From positions 1 to 64,000 of the forward strand of contig UQCF01000013.1 in the NCBI GenBank assembly GCA_900539465.1: a DNA stretch of 64,000 nt. Reading direction: 5' to 3'. Under the pieces are notes generated by a model. That model was not told where the DNA came from and ran no database searches. It saw only the letters and a program-made list of their open reading frames with translations. Shown in pieces: positions 15,874 to 24,654 of this stretch (the stretch's first letter is position 1; every line of letters starts with the position of its first letter). Origin of the DNA: an uncultured Ruminococcus sp. Its GTDB lineage: Bacteria; Bacillota; Clostridia; Oscillospirales; Acutalibacteraceae. A program made the position numbers and the translations under genes.

Positions 15874-16760
15874 TATTTGTAAGATTCTATTTGTGAAATC
15901 AGTATTCTGCCCTTTTTCTGCATAATTTTGAGCGCGTATTCCGAAATTTCCAAATCCTTGCCCGCGTCTTTTATAAAATTATCCGCTTCAAAGGTGAAAT
16001 TGCCGGCATAATTTATATCTGCAAGGGCTTTTGTTATTTCGTCCCAGTTCATTTCGCCGTAACCGGGCAACGCATGGCAATCGTCCAAATAATCATTATC
16101 GTGAACATGAAGCGCACGAACTCTTTTTGCACCCATTTTTCTCAGCGCGTCCTGAGCCTCGATATTCGTAAGGCTGCAATGACCCAAATCAAGACAGCCG
16201 ACGATAAATTCGCTGCCGATTTCGTCCAGATACTCACAAAACTCCTCCGGCTGTGAGCAGACGCTGTCGGTTATGCAGTGCCTTTTGTGGTTATACTGCC
16301 ACATATTCTCGCACGCAACCTTTATGCCGAACTCCTCGCAGTAAGGAATAAGACTTTTATAATAATTGATGTTAAATTCTTTCAAAAACTCTTTGTTTCG
16401 GTAATATGGTCTGAAATGAATGGGGTGAACGACAATTATTTCTGCTCCGAGTATTGATGCAACCTCCATTGCACGCAAAACTTTTTTATTTGCGACTTTA
16501 AGGAACTCGTCCTCGCCCTTATCCAGCGGAAAGCTGAACGGAGCGTGCGCCTGGGTAAAAGGTATTCCCCTTCTGTCGGCAGTCTCTTTAAGAGAGAGGG
16601 CGTATTTTTTATATTCGTCCGTGTTGAGTATGTGCGAATCGTCTGACATGCAAAACATGGAATAATCTATTGAATCAAAGCCTGCGTCGGCAATCATCTC
16701 AATCGCTTTTTTGTCACCGTAAAAATACCCGAGTTGTTCCGTCTGTTCGGTAAGAAGCAT
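15873..16760 (-). CDS. Sugar phosphate isomerase/epimerase (TIM barrel)
   Basis: 295 residues of the xylose isomerase-like TIM-barrel family. Metal and active-site blocks: AEIIVVHPIH, IKVACENMWQYN, IVGCLDLGHCSLT, VRALHVHDND, NFTFEADNF. It is about as long as hydroxypyruvate isomerase and hexulose-phosphate epimerase members. The start follows GGAGGTTATGTT. It is downstream of the acyltransferase gene by 17 bp; no metabolic partner is adjacent. Confidence 0.88.
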   Translation of the reverse strand: MLLTEQTEQLGYFYGDKKAIEMIADAGFDSIDYSMFCMSDDSHILNTDEYKKYALSLKETADRRGIPFTQAHAPFSFPLDKGEDEFLKVANKKVLRAMEVASILGAEIIVVHPIHFRPYYRNKEFLKEFNINYYKSLIPYCEEFGIKVACENMWQYNHKRHCITDSVCSQPEEFCEYLDEIGSEFIVGCLDLGHCSLTNIEAQDALRKMGAKRVRALHVHDNDYLDDCHALPGYGEMNWDEITKALADINYAGNFTFEADNFIKDAGKDLEISEYALKIMQKKGRILISQIESYK

Positions 16761-16777
16761 AACATAACCTCCGATTA

Positions 16778-17785
16778 TTATTTTTCTTTAAGCTTTGCGC
16801 CGTGATCCATAATCTTTTTTAACGCCGCGTCAAAATATTTGTTGGAGCAAATCAAAACAATCAATGCGCCTGTCAGCAAAATGATCGGCACTCTTGCAAC
16901 TGCCGGAAGATTTGCCACAGCAGCCGAAAGACCAGGAATTGCAAACACGGCATATATAAAACAGCAATGCGTCACATAAACGCCGAGTGTTCGCGAGCCG
17001 AGATATGAAATTCTGCTCTCTTTTGACGGTACAAGGCTTATCAGTGCCATAACCAAAATAAGAGAAACCGCAAAAACACCGAGCCTTATAAATCCGCCCC
17101 ACACGGCGGCATTGCCGATATAAGAATACACGACTCTGCCCGTAACAAACAATCTGAAATAAGAAATTTTTTGAGGTATGGCAAAGCAAAGCACTGCCAA
17201 TGCAGCAACAAACACGGCCGAGATTATTTTTATATATTTTTTGTTAAGAAAAGCGGTAAGTTTTTCACGGTCGGCAATATAGCCGAGGTAAAAGAAAGGA
17301 TAAAAGTTGATGGTTCTCAAAATTGCGAACTCGTCCATTACTCGGTGATTATATCCGGCAAAAACGCTCAGTATCAACGAAAGCGCAAGCACCCATTGCG
17401 GCTTGAATTTTTTTGTATACATGGTTATAAGGTTCATCCAAAACAAAGAGAGAACAAACCACGGTATACCGTCGGAGTCAAACAAATAAAGTGTCTTTTC
17501 TTTTGCAAATATTGCCGAAAAAATAAAAAGCAAAAATTGCGATATAAAATAAAGCGTGATGTACGGTAAAATTTTGCCGTAATTTTTATTGTCAACCGTC
17601 TTTTTTGAAAACAGACCCGATATAAAAATAAACGCCGGCATATGAAACGTATAAATAAAAACAAAAAGGCCCTTCATATCGCTGCACGAGCCGTAAAACA
17701 AATCCGAAATATGACCGACTACAACAGTAAATATTAAAAACAGCTTTAAATTATCCCATTTGGCTATGCGCATTGCGGCACCCAT
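16778..17785 (-). CDS. Acyltransferase-3/fucose 4-O-acetylase-like membrane protein
   Basis: 335 residues with about ten membrane helices. The N-terminal block WDNLKLFLIFTVVVGH holds the conserved histidine of the acyltransferase-3 family (PF01757), and FHMPAFIFISGLF is the second conserved block. Such proteins O-acetylate surface polysaccharides or peptidoglycan. It has its own promoter and is followed by the TIM-barrel isomerase, which may be in the same transcript. Confidence 0.87.
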   Translation of the reverse strand: MGAAMRIAKWDNLKLFLIFTVVVGHISDLFYGSCSDMKGLFVFIYTFHMPAFIFISGLFSKKTVDNKNYGKILPYITLYFISQFLLFIFSAIFAKEKTLYLFDSDGIPWFVLSLFWMNLITMYTKKFKPQWVLALSLILSVFAGYNHRVMDEFAILRTINFYPFFYLGYIADREKLTAFLNKKYIKIISAVFVAALAVLCFAIPQKISYFRLFVTGRVVYSYIGNAAVWGGFIRLGVFAVSLILVMALISLVPSKESRISYLGSRTLGVYVTHCCFIYAVFAIPGLSAAVANLPAVARVPIILLTGALIVLICSNKYFDAALKKIMDHGAKLKEK

Positions 17786-17830
17786 CTCAATCCCTCATTT
17801 GCAGTTAAAAACATAATTTCTGACATAGAA

Positions 17831-17859
17831 AATATACCACAACATATGCGATATGTCAA
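17831..17859 (-). promoter_or_regulatory. Promoter for the acyltransferase gene
   Basis: On the minus strand TTGACA (17859-17854), 17-bp spacer, TATATT (17836-17831). Confidence 0.75.
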
Positions 17860-17875
17860 TTTGACTTTAAAGCTT

Positions 17876-17912
17876 AAAAAAAAGAGTTGCCACAGTGTGA
17901 ACAACTCTTTTT
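17876..17912 (-). terminator. Terminator of the sigma/DUF4349 unit
   Basis: AAAGAGTTG pairs with CAACTCTTT around 12 bases, with a long A-tract on the plus strand (U-tract in minus-sense RNA). Confidence 0.8.
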
Positions 17913-17918
17913 CATTAT

Positions 17919-18893
17919 TTATCTTCTCTTCTTTTTCTTTTTTGCTTTGACAATCAAAATCACAACGGCGGCAACAACGGCAATTAAAACGAGATAGGGC
18001 GATGCGCCGAGAATGAACACGGCTATATTTTTAAACGCATTGCCGAGGTTGTAGAGGCTGTTTACAAACTTTGTCTTAACCTCCTGCGAGAAAGAGCCGT
18101 TTGATTTCGCTGTCACCCTGCCGACCTCGCAAACATAAATATCGGTTTTGGAGCAGGCAATCTGTTCGTCGTAATTTTTCATCTGTGCTTTGTTTGAGTC
18201 GAGGCTGCTGCGCACATCAGAGAGCCTGTCTTGAATTTTTATTATGTCGTCAAGCTTATCCGCTTTTTCCAAAATCGAAAGGAGTGCTTTTTCTTCGGTT
18301 TCAAGTGCCTTTATTGTGCTTTCAACATCCGTGTAATCATTTGTAATGTCGTTTGTGCCGATACTCTTGGAGCCGACGGTTGCTATTGAATCCATCTCGT
18401 CCAAAAAATCATCCAGCTTCTCCGAGGGAACCATAACGGATATATGCGCGCTCTTTGAGTTATCCGAGCCGGTGTCTGCGCTGAGATATGTTATATACGC
18501 GCCGTACTGACCGAGCTTTTGCTCAAAAGCAGTCATAAACGAGGAGTAGTTTTCTGTCTCCAGAGAAAGAGAGGCGGTTTTTACAACCTTTCTGCCCTGC
18601 GTGTACTTGCCTGCCGTGCCCGAGGAGCCGTTGCCTTTTGCAGAGTAAGAATATGCGTTTTCTTCTGTTGCCAAATCGGCATAAGACCCCGCGCTTTTGT
18701 TTGCTCCGCTGAAGGTAAGAATATTTATCCCCGCAAAAAAGACGAGGCATATGCAGGCTACGGCAAGCAAAATTTTGAGCGCTTGCTTCTTCTCTTTTTT
18801 GGGCGCCGCATTTTGCAGCTTGCCTATTTTATTTTTAAGCGTTTCGTCCGCTTCGAGTGAATCAAGCTCATTGATATAATCGTTTTTATTCAT
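17919..18893 (-). CDS. DUF4349 membrane protein, likely partner of the adjacent sigma factor
   Basis: 324 residues from the ATG at 18893, 8 bases after GGAGG. A short cytosolic N-terminus (about 1-40), one membrane helix (about 42-63), an extracellular DUF4349 domain with VVKTASLSLETENYSSF and a coiled region of about 190-240, and a C-terminal helix (about 290-312) with a Lys/Arg tail. The start overlaps the stop of the ECF sigma gene by 8 bp. DUF4349 proteins are often next to sigma factors and act like anti-sigma factors or sensors (inference); no zinc-binding anti-sigma motif is present. Confidence 0.85.
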   Translation of the reverse strand: MNKNDYINELDSLEADETLKNKIGKLQNAAPKKEKKQALKILLAVACICLVFFAGINILTFSGANKSAGSYADLATEENAYSYSAKGNGSSGTAGKYTQGRKVVKTASLSLETENYSSFMTAFEQKLGQYGAYITYLSADTGSDNSKSAHISVMVPSEKLDDFLDEMDSIATVGSKSIGTNDITNDYTDVESTIKALETEEKALLSILEKADKLDDIIKIQDRLSDVRSSLDSNKAQMKNYDEQIACSKTDIYVCEVGRVTAKSNGSFSQEVKTKFVNSLYNLGNAFKNIAVFILGASPYLVLIAVVAAVVILIVKAKKKKKRR

Positions 18894-19371
18894 CTTCAAA
18901 ACCTCCGATCATCTCTTTACGAAGGGCGGCGCGTCCGCGGCTGAGCCACGAGAGAACGGTGTTCTCTTTTGCGTCCAGAATCTTGCCTATCTCTTTGGCG
19001 GTGTAACCCTCATAATAATGAAGATATATCGCGTTGCGGTAATTCTCCGGCAAGACTTTAACGACCTCTAAAACGCTGTCGCCGTCATATACGGCGCAAT
19101 CCGCAATTTCTGCGCTTTGCTCGGTTTCGCGCGAATATTTTCTCATAAGCGTGCGGCATTCATTTATCGTCACCCTTATAAGCCACGCCTTTAGGTGCTC
19201 GCCGTCCTTGAATTTTTTTGAGGACTCAAGGAGCTTTACAAAAACCTCCTGAGTAACGTCCTCGGCGTCACTTTTGCACCGCGTATTGTGCACTGCCACC
19301 CTGTAAACGGTATTTGTATATTGTGTGAAAGCGAATGAGAAAGCGTCCTTTCCCCGGATAAAAACAGTCAT
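18886..19371 (-). CDS. ECF-type RNA polymerase sigma factor
   Basis: 161 residues. Region 2 contains DAEDVTQEVFVKLLE and LKAWLIRVTINECR; region 4 contains LPENYRNAIYLHYYEGYTAK and the HTH ENTVLSWLSRGRAALRK. This is a compact sigma-70 family ECF factor. ATG follows GGAGGGGCAGGTC. Regulation is likely through the coupled DUF4349 membrane protein. The cognate promoter could not be identified from the sequence. Confidence 0.92.
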   Translation of the reverse strand: MTVFIRGKDAFSFAFTQYTNTVYRVAVHNTRCKSDAEDVTQEVFVKLLESSKKFKDGEHLKAWLIRVTINECRTLMRKYSRETEQSAEIADCAVYDGDSVLEVVKVLPENYRNAIYLHYYEGYTAKEIGKILDAKENTVLSWLSRGRAALRKEMIGGFEDE

Positions 19372-19425
19372 GACCTGCCCCTCCTTTCATAAATAACACG
19401 TTTTGAAGACACAAATTATTGCACG

Positions 19426-20127
19426 TCACATATATTTTTTTAAAATATTGGGGTTGTCGGTAATTTTTATTTGACGGTAAGAGTCGTTTTTGTCAAAGAA
19501 ATACACATCTCCGTCCTCGTTGCCGCTTACGCATCTGAACTCGCTGCCGTCATAAATCAGCGCCGCACCGTCCTCTATGGCAATACCGTGCTCGCCGCGC
19601 TCTTTTATCCGCTCGGCAAAGCTTTGCCAGCTGTCGCTCTCAAAATGCGGGCAGTTGCAAAACGGCAAAAGAGAAAGGCAGTCTAAAAATATAAACGCGT
19701 GGTCTTTGCCGCAGTCGTCGTAGCCCGAGTTAAACCAGCACATAGCTCCGGAGCTGTAGCCCGAAAGTACCGCGCCTTTTTCATAAGCTTTTTTTAGGAG
19801 CTTATCCGCGCCTGTTTCGCGCCATGTTTTTGTTAAAAAGCCGAGATCTCCTCCGCCTGCATAAATTATATCGGCAGACATGATTTTTTCTTCTGTCTGT
19901 GCGTAAGTGAGCATTTTATCGGTCAAAAAAAGCCTGTCCGTTTCGCAGCCGTTATCTCTGAATGCCTGCTCCATATACTCGTCGCCATCAATGTCGTCAT
20001 AACCGGCGGTCGGCAAAAAGAGCATCCCCGGCTTTTCTTTATCGCACAAATCGCGAATTTCTTTTACTATGCCGACTATTTCTCCGTTATCGTAGCGTCC
20101 GCCGCCAATGGCAACTATTTTGCCCAT
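19426..20127 (-). CDS. Peptidase S51 (dipeptidase E-like)
   Basis: 233 residues. MGKIVAIGGGRY begins the fold; the nucleophile is in VLSGYSSGAMCW, and IIYAGGGDLGFL, the PGMLFLPTAG block and HGIAIEDGAALI are family features. S51 peptidases cleave Asp-X dipeptides or act on cyanophycin-type products. The start has AAAGGAG 8 bases upstream. No promoter is clear in the 40 bp between it and the terminator of the upstream lipase gene, so it may depend on read-through. Confidence 0.88.
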   Translation of the reverse strand: MGKIVAIGGGRYDNGEIVGIVKEIRDLCDKEKPGMLFLPTAGYDDIDGDEYMEQAFRDNGCETDRLFLTDKMLTYAQTEEKIMSADIIYAGGGDLGFLTKTWRETGADKLLKKAYEKGAVLSGYSSGAMCWFNSGYDDCGKDHAFIFLDCLSLLPFCNCPHFESDSWQSFAERIKERGEHGIAIEDGAALIYDGSEFRCVSGNEDGDVYFFDKNDSYRQIKITDNPNILKKYM

Positions 20128-20166
20128 AATACCAACTCCTTTTTAATGGGTGTACACACCGATACA

Positions 20167-20215
20167 ACAAAAGCTATAAACCGCGAGATATGATCTGTGC
20201 GATTTATAGCTTTGT
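20167..20215. repeat. Conserved terminator hairpin, copy 2
   Basis: AAAGCTATAAACCGC pairs with GCGATTTATAGCTTT. It follows the secreted lipase-like gene on the minus strand. The odd position is a G.U in minus-sense RNA. Confidence 0.75.
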
Positions 20216-20234
20216 CATTTTAATCAGTTAAAAA

Positions 20235-22091
20235 TCAATCAAAATATCCTTTTGCGCCGATTATCTGATATACAAGATTGTTTGCGCCCTTTGCAAGGTA
20301 ATATGCAACATCGGACCACGGGCTCTTTTCTTTATCGGGGTTGAATTTTCCGACAAGAATAAGTGCCTGACGCATACGCTCAACTGTTGCCGCGTCGCCC
20401 TCAACGTCGATAATTGTTCTCTCCATCATGGCCTTTGTCTCGGCAAGGGCTGCGTTAAACTCCTCTGCCTGCTCGGGAGTGAGTGCCGAAACATCAACCT
20501 CTGCCGCGGCGGGCAGGTAGCTTCTGTTGACCCACTTTGTGTTTCTTGTGCCGTTAAACTGTGGCCATCTTGCGGGGTTGGAGTTTACGTCCTTAAGGCT
20601 GTCGCTGAGCAAAAGCTCCGAAGCAAGGCGAAGAGCAACGTCGTTGCCGCCTATCTCATGATGCTGGTTTGTGAAGAACCATACGCTGTCGGGGAAAGCG
20701 CAGGTAGAAGCGTCAAGCGAGCCGTCGGGTGAAAGATATGACTTGTCGCCGAGCGAGTCAATATACTCCTGCGAAAGCTTTTGACCGGCAGGTGCAGCCG
20801 TTGCGCCGAGAGAGGTTGAGCCTATCTCTATAACGCCGTCGCTGTTTACTTTATCATAGCTTGCAACAAGTGCGAAGAAAGCATATTCTTTTTCGCCGAA
20901 CTGAAGACCGTAGCCGCAAAGTATGCTGAACTCGCCGCCCTGAGCCTTGAATTTTTTGATGTTGTCAACAAGATTCAGCTGTGCGTGATAGAAAGCGTCT
21001 GTGCTCTCTTTAAGCTTCGCGTGCTCTGCATCCGAGAGGTATCTCTCCGAAAGCTCGGGATAGTAGCTGCTGGGAACCATTGCCCAAAGCTGTGAGGAAT
21101 TGAGCAAAAGATTTTGCAGCAGTACGTCATAAGCCGAGGTCAAAAGCCCCTCAAGCTCTGCGCGCGGTAAAAATCTTATGAGAAGATTTATAAGGTAACC
21201 GAGTGTCTCGTTGCCCTCCGAAGCCATTATGTAAGGAATAATATCTCTGTAAAGGCTCTCGTCCGAAAGGTTCCAGTCACGCGAATAGAAGTCGCCTATA
21301 ATGCTTGTTCCGTTAAGAACTGCAACTACGTTTACTATTTCGTTTATGTCGCCCTTGTCAACGTATTTATCCATATAAGCGGTGAATACCGTACCGCCGA
21401 GGCTGACGTTGAGCAGGTTGACCTTGTCGGAGCCCGTCTCTTTTTTAACATACTGTATAAACTCGTCAAGACCCTTTGCAGACTCCATAACGTTGCCTAC
21501 AAGGTTAAAGGTATAAAGATATACTTCGTCCTCTCCGACTACATCGGTATATTTCTGAAGGGGAAGCATACGGTAGAACCACGATTTGTCGTATTTGCCG
21601 TCAAAAGAATGCTCATCAAACTCAGAAAGAGGGAAGTGGAAATCCTTAAGTCTGAGGTTGTAGGCAAGGGAGCCGTCGGAATATGTCTTTTGATAAGAAA
21701 GAACTTCGTCAACTACCTTTTGAACACCGGATTTAAGGCCGCAGTCTTTCTGCGTAACAAGAGTCATAACAAACTGTGCCGCAACATAGCGAAGAACCAG
21801 CGGAACGAGATTGTCTGTTTTTGTAAGAAGCAAAGTGCCGTTAACCGTGCCGCCGTCTTTATCATAAACAATGTCGTTATTCTCATCGCAAAGATAAACG
21901 GGTGAATGGTTGATACCGGGAACAATTACCAGCGGGCACTGTTCATCGCTGTTTGCGAGAGTTTGAGCCGCATCTTCAACAGAAGAAACCTCGGTATATT
22001 TTTTGCCCTGAGCCGCAGACGCAAAAAGCGCAACGCTGCACACCGAGAGAATCAGGCATACGCAGAGCAAAACCGAAACGATTTTTTTCAT
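20235..22091 (-). CDS. Secreted alpha/beta-hydrolase (lipase-like)
   Basis: 618 residues. A signal peptide covers about 1-27 (KKIVSVLLCVCLILSVCSV then ALFASAA). PLVIVPGINHSPVYL is the oxyanion-type strand and turn of an alpha/beta-hydrolase; the nucleophile motif is LLNVSLGGTVF, with Asn in place of the first Gly of GxSxG. A late HHEIGGNDVAL may supply the catalytic histidine. Substrate unknown. An -10-like TATAAT is about 40 bp upstream of the ATG, which follows AGGAGG. It stands alone and ends at terminator copy 2. Confidence 0.78.
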   Translation of the reverse strand: MKKIVSVLLCVCLILSVCSVALFASAAQGKKYTEVSSVEDAAQTLANSDEQCPLVIVPGINHSPVYLCDENNDIVYDKDGGTVNGTLLLTKTDNLVPLVLRYVAAQFVMTLVTQKDCGLKSGVQKVVDEVLSYQKTYSDGSLAYNLRLKDFHFPLSEFDEHSFDGKYDKSWFYRMLPLQKYTDVVGEDEVYLYTFNLVGNVMESAKGLDEFIQYVKKETGSDKVNLLNVSLGGTVFTAYMDKYVDKGDINEIVNVVAVLNGTSIIGDFYSRDWNLSDESLYRDIIPYIMASEGNETLGYLINLLIRFLPRAELEGLLTSAYDVLLQNLLLNSSQLWAMVPSSYYPELSERYLSDAEHAKLKESTDAFYHAQLNLVDNIKKFKAQGGEFSILCGYGLQFGEKEYAFFALVASYDKVNSDGVIEIGSTSLGATAAPAGQKLSQEYIDSLGDKSYLSPDGSLDASTCAFPDSVWFFTNQHHEIGGNDVALRLASELLLSDSLKDVNSNPARWPQFNGTRNTKWVNRSYLPAAAEVDVSALTPEQAEEFNAALAETKAMMERTIIDVEGDAATVERMRQALILVGKFNPDKEKSPWSDVAYYLAKGANNLVYQIIGAKGYFD

Positions 22092-22276
22092 AATAAATCC
22101 TCCTAAAGATTTTATGCAGAAATAATGATAACATATTATAGCCGAATTTTCAATCTAACAAATTAACAAACTAAAATCTTTGCGTATGTTTAAAACTCAC
22201 AAATCTTGTTCACTCTGTCAGCATCTTGTGCCAATATGCAAGCTCACCGTGTGTTTGCAATCCTCAAAATAAAAGC

Positions 22277-22333
22277 AAAAGGCCGTAATCCACATTCGGT
22301 AAATTCGTTACCGTTTATGAATTACAGCCTTTT
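22277..22333. repeat. Conserved terminator hairpin, copy 3
   Basis: AAAAGGCCGTAATCCA pairs with TGAATTACAGCCTTTT, with an inner CGGTAA/TTACCG. It follows the Hsp20 gene on the minus strand. All three imperfect positions are G.U in minus-sense RNA. Confidence 0.75.
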
Positions 22334-22377
22334 ATTTTTGCTTTCGTTCTGCGCCGAACACGGCACAGCCGCCGACT

Positions 22378-22827
22378 TTATTCGATTTCAAGACGTCTGC
22401 TTGACGGTGACTGAGGCTCTTTCTTGGGCAAAGTCAATGTCAAAACACCGTTGTCGTACTTGCATTTAATATCGTCCGAGTTTACGTCCGAAAGGTCAAA
22501 CGATCTGCTGTATGAGCCATAAGAACGCTCGGATCTGATGTATTTATGCTTCTTGTCTTTCTTTTCGACTTCGGAATGTCTCTCGGCTCTTATAGTCAGG
22601 CAATCGCCGTTGATGTCGATGTGAATATCGTCTTTTGAGAAGCCGGGAAGATCGGCCTCAAGCTTATATGAGTCGCCCTCGTCGGTGATGTCTGTTTTAA
22701 ACTCTGCCAAAGACATATCCGAGAAGAAGCCCTTGAACGGGTCTGCGAAGAAATCTCTTTCAAAATTATCCATTTCACGGAAAGGATTATAACTTACAAG
22801 TCCATTATTATTTCTGCGGTTCAGCAT
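22378..22827 (-). CDS. Hsp20/alpha-crystallin small heat-shock protein
   Basis: 149 residues from the ATG at 22827, which follows GGAGGT by 8 bases; the longer TTG start reads through this ribosome site. The alpha-crystallin domain covers about 45-140, with YKLEADLPGFSKDDIHIDI, RSERSYGSYSRSFDL and the GVLTLTLPK strand that ends with the conserved L-P-K. It holds unfolded protein for the DnaK system. The upstream perfect CIRCE shows HrcA control. Confidence 0.95.
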   Translation of the reverse strand: MLNRRNNNGLVSYNPFREMDNFERDFFADPFKGFFSDMSLAEFKTDITDEGDSYKLEADLPGFSKDDIHIDINGDCLTIRAERHSEVEKKDKKHKYIRSERSYGSYSRSFDLSDVNSDDIKCKYDNGVLTLTLPKKEPQSPSSRRLEIE

Positions 22828-23129
22828 ATAAATTACCTCCAAAATCAATTCTTTAATATTTTCTTGATCCGAATTTAATTTTTACACTGCTTCGGTGTGG
22901 GTCAGAAGACAACCGAGTAGTTTTCTTTTTGTTCCATCGGGTCTCATTCCTTTCTTTTGTTCTTTTCTCTTTGAACAATTATTATTATATCCGCCATTTG
23001 TTAAGAATGTGTTAACAAAATATAAACTTTTAGCACTCTTTGCATGAGAGTGCTAAAAGTACTAAACCGTGTTAATCACATAGACTTTCAGGCAACACTG
23101 AAATCATAAGGGCATAACTTTGTACCGGC
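22828..23129 (-). promoter_or_regulatory. Hsp20 leader and control region
   Basis: No gene is seen here. It holds a TATAAT (minus strand, 22989-22984) as probable -10, without a clear -35, a ~150-base leader with T/A-rich tracts, and the CIRCE listed separately. A small hairpin TACACTGCTTCGGTGTG is at about 22882-22898 in the leader. Confidence 0.5.
23030..23056. promoter_or_regulatory. CIRCE (HrcA operator)
   Basis: TTAGCACTC (23030-23038), 9-base spacer, GAGTGCTAA (23048-23056). This matches the consensus exactly. It lies upstream of the Hsp20 promoter region, and no hrcA is in the window. Confidence 0.93.
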
Positions 23130-23135
23130 AAAAGC

Positions 23136-23183
23136 AAAAGCTATAATCCACATTCGGCATACCGTTTGTGAATTATAGCTTTA
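23136..23183. repeat. Conserved terminator hairpin, copy 4
   Basis: AAAGCTATAATCCACATT pairs with GTGAATTATAGCTTT, with an inner CGGCAT/ACCG. It follows trkH on the minus strand. Mispair is G.U in minus-sense RNA. Confidence 0.78.
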
Positions 23184-23199
23184 TTATTTTAAAATTTTA

Positions 23200-24642
23200 T
23201 CAGAATTTTCTCCAAGTATCCCTTGTAAATGTAATAAGGAGCGGGAAAAGCTCAAGCCTTCCGGCAAGCATATCAAAAATCAAAACAAGCTTTGCGCCGT
23301 TTGAATATATAGAGAAATTTCTTATGGGGCCAACCAGCTCCAGACCGGGGCCTATATTGTTAAACGTTGCGGCAACCGCCGTAAAATTCGTTGTCAAATC
23401 ATGTTCATCAAAGCCTATGAGCAAAACGGAAAAGGCAAATATTATAACATAAGCCGCCATATACACATTTGTAGACCTAACTGTTTCATGCGGAATTACC
23501 TTTCCGTCCATAGACACCTTGCCTATGCTCTGCGGGTGCATAAGACGCTTTATCTCTTTGCGAACCGTCTTTAAAAGAATCACAAAACGCGAGACTTTTA
23601 TTCCGCCGCCGGTGCTGCCGGCACACGCACCCACAAACATCAGCATAACAAGTATTGTTTTTGACGCCGCAGGCCACAAATTGAAGTCGGTCGTTGAGTA
23701 ACCCGTAGTCGTTATAATCGACCCGACCTGGAACGCCGCCTGTCTGAACGCTTCGCCGAGGCTGTCATACATATTTCTGACGTTAAAGCCTATCACACCT
23801 ATCGCACAGGCTATTATCAGTAAATACCAGTGCACTTCCTCCATGCGAAAAGCACGTCTGAACTTTCTGAAAAGCAAAAAGAAATAAAAGTTAAAATTGA
23901 TACCGAAAAGTATCATAAATATCGTTACAACATTTTGAATATACGGCGAATACCCTGCAATGCTGTCATTCTTTATGCCAAATCCGCCCGTTCCTGCCGT
24001 GCCGAAGCTTACTGTCAGCGCGTCAAAAAGCGGCATTCTGCCGAGAAGCAGCAAAAATATTTGCAAAACGGTCATAAAAATATAAATACCGTAAAGTATT
24101 TTTGCTGTGGACTGAACCTTGGGCACAAGCTTTTCGACCTGCGGACCGGGGCTTTCGGCCTTCATAATGTTAACGTGCGAACCGCCTGTCAAGGGCAAAA
24201 GCGTGAGCAAAAACACAAGAACGCCCATGCCGCCTATCCAGTGAGTGAAGCTTCGCCAAAAAAGCATACCCTTTGGCAGCGCCTCAACGTCTTCAAGTAT
24301 GCTCGCGCCGGTGGTTGTGAAGCCGGACACCGTCTCAAACAGTGCTGAAATCGGGTCGGGTATTGCGCCCGAAATAATAAACGGCAGTGAGCCGACAACG
24401 CTTATCACAATCCAGCTAAGGGCAGTGACAACAAAGCCCTCGCGCAAATAAAACACTCTGTTTTTAGGCTTTTTGCCTATCAGTATTATGCCTATGCCAA
24501 GGCATATTGCCATCGTCAGCAAAAAGGCTTTTGCCGAGACGGACTCCATATAAATAAGCGACGTTATAAGAGGCAGACCCATCAACGCACTGACGCAAAT
24601 GAGTATCCACCCCAAAATATAAACGACGATCGATAGATTCAT
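23200..24642 (-). CDS. trkH: Trk potassium uptake protein, membrane subunit TrkH
   Basis: 480 residues with about ten to twelve membrane helices and four pore-loop repeats: SGFTTTGASILEDV, FGTAGTGGFGIKNDS, ITTTGYSTTDFNLW and NNIGPGLELVGP supply the selectivity-filter glycines. With TrkA it forms the NAD/ATP-gated K+ uptake channel. It follows trkA by 12 bp, read from the trkA promoter. Confidence 0.94.
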   Translation of the reverse strand: MNLSIVVYILGWILICVSALMGLPLITSLIYMESVSAKAFLLTMAICLGIGIILIGKKPKNRVFYLREGFVVTALSWIVISVVGSLPFIISGAIPDPISALFETVSGFTTTGASILEDVEALPKGMLFWRSFTHWIGGMGVLVFLLTLLPLTGGSHVNIMKAESPGPQVEKLVPKVQSTAKILYGIYIFMTVLQIFLLLLGRMPLFDALTVSFGTAGTGGFGIKNDSIAGYSPYIQNVVTIFMILFGINFNFYFFLLFRKFRRAFRMEEVHWYLLIIACAIGVIGFNVRNMYDSLGEAFRQAAFQVGSIITTTGYSTTDFNLWPAASKTILVMLMFVGACAGSTGGGIKVSRFVILLKTVRKEIKRLMHPQSIGKVSMDGKVIPHETVRSTNVYMAAYVIIFAFSVLLIGFDEHDLTTNFTAVAATFNNIGPGLELVGPIRNFSIYSNGAKLVLIFDMLAGRLELFPLLITFTRDTWRKF

Positions 24643-24654
24643 ACCTTGCCTCCG

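Noticed and set aside
20140..20165. GTGTACAC palindrome upstream of the S51 peptidase.
   Set aside because: Only 8 bp and asymmetric beyond; too weak to call an operator.
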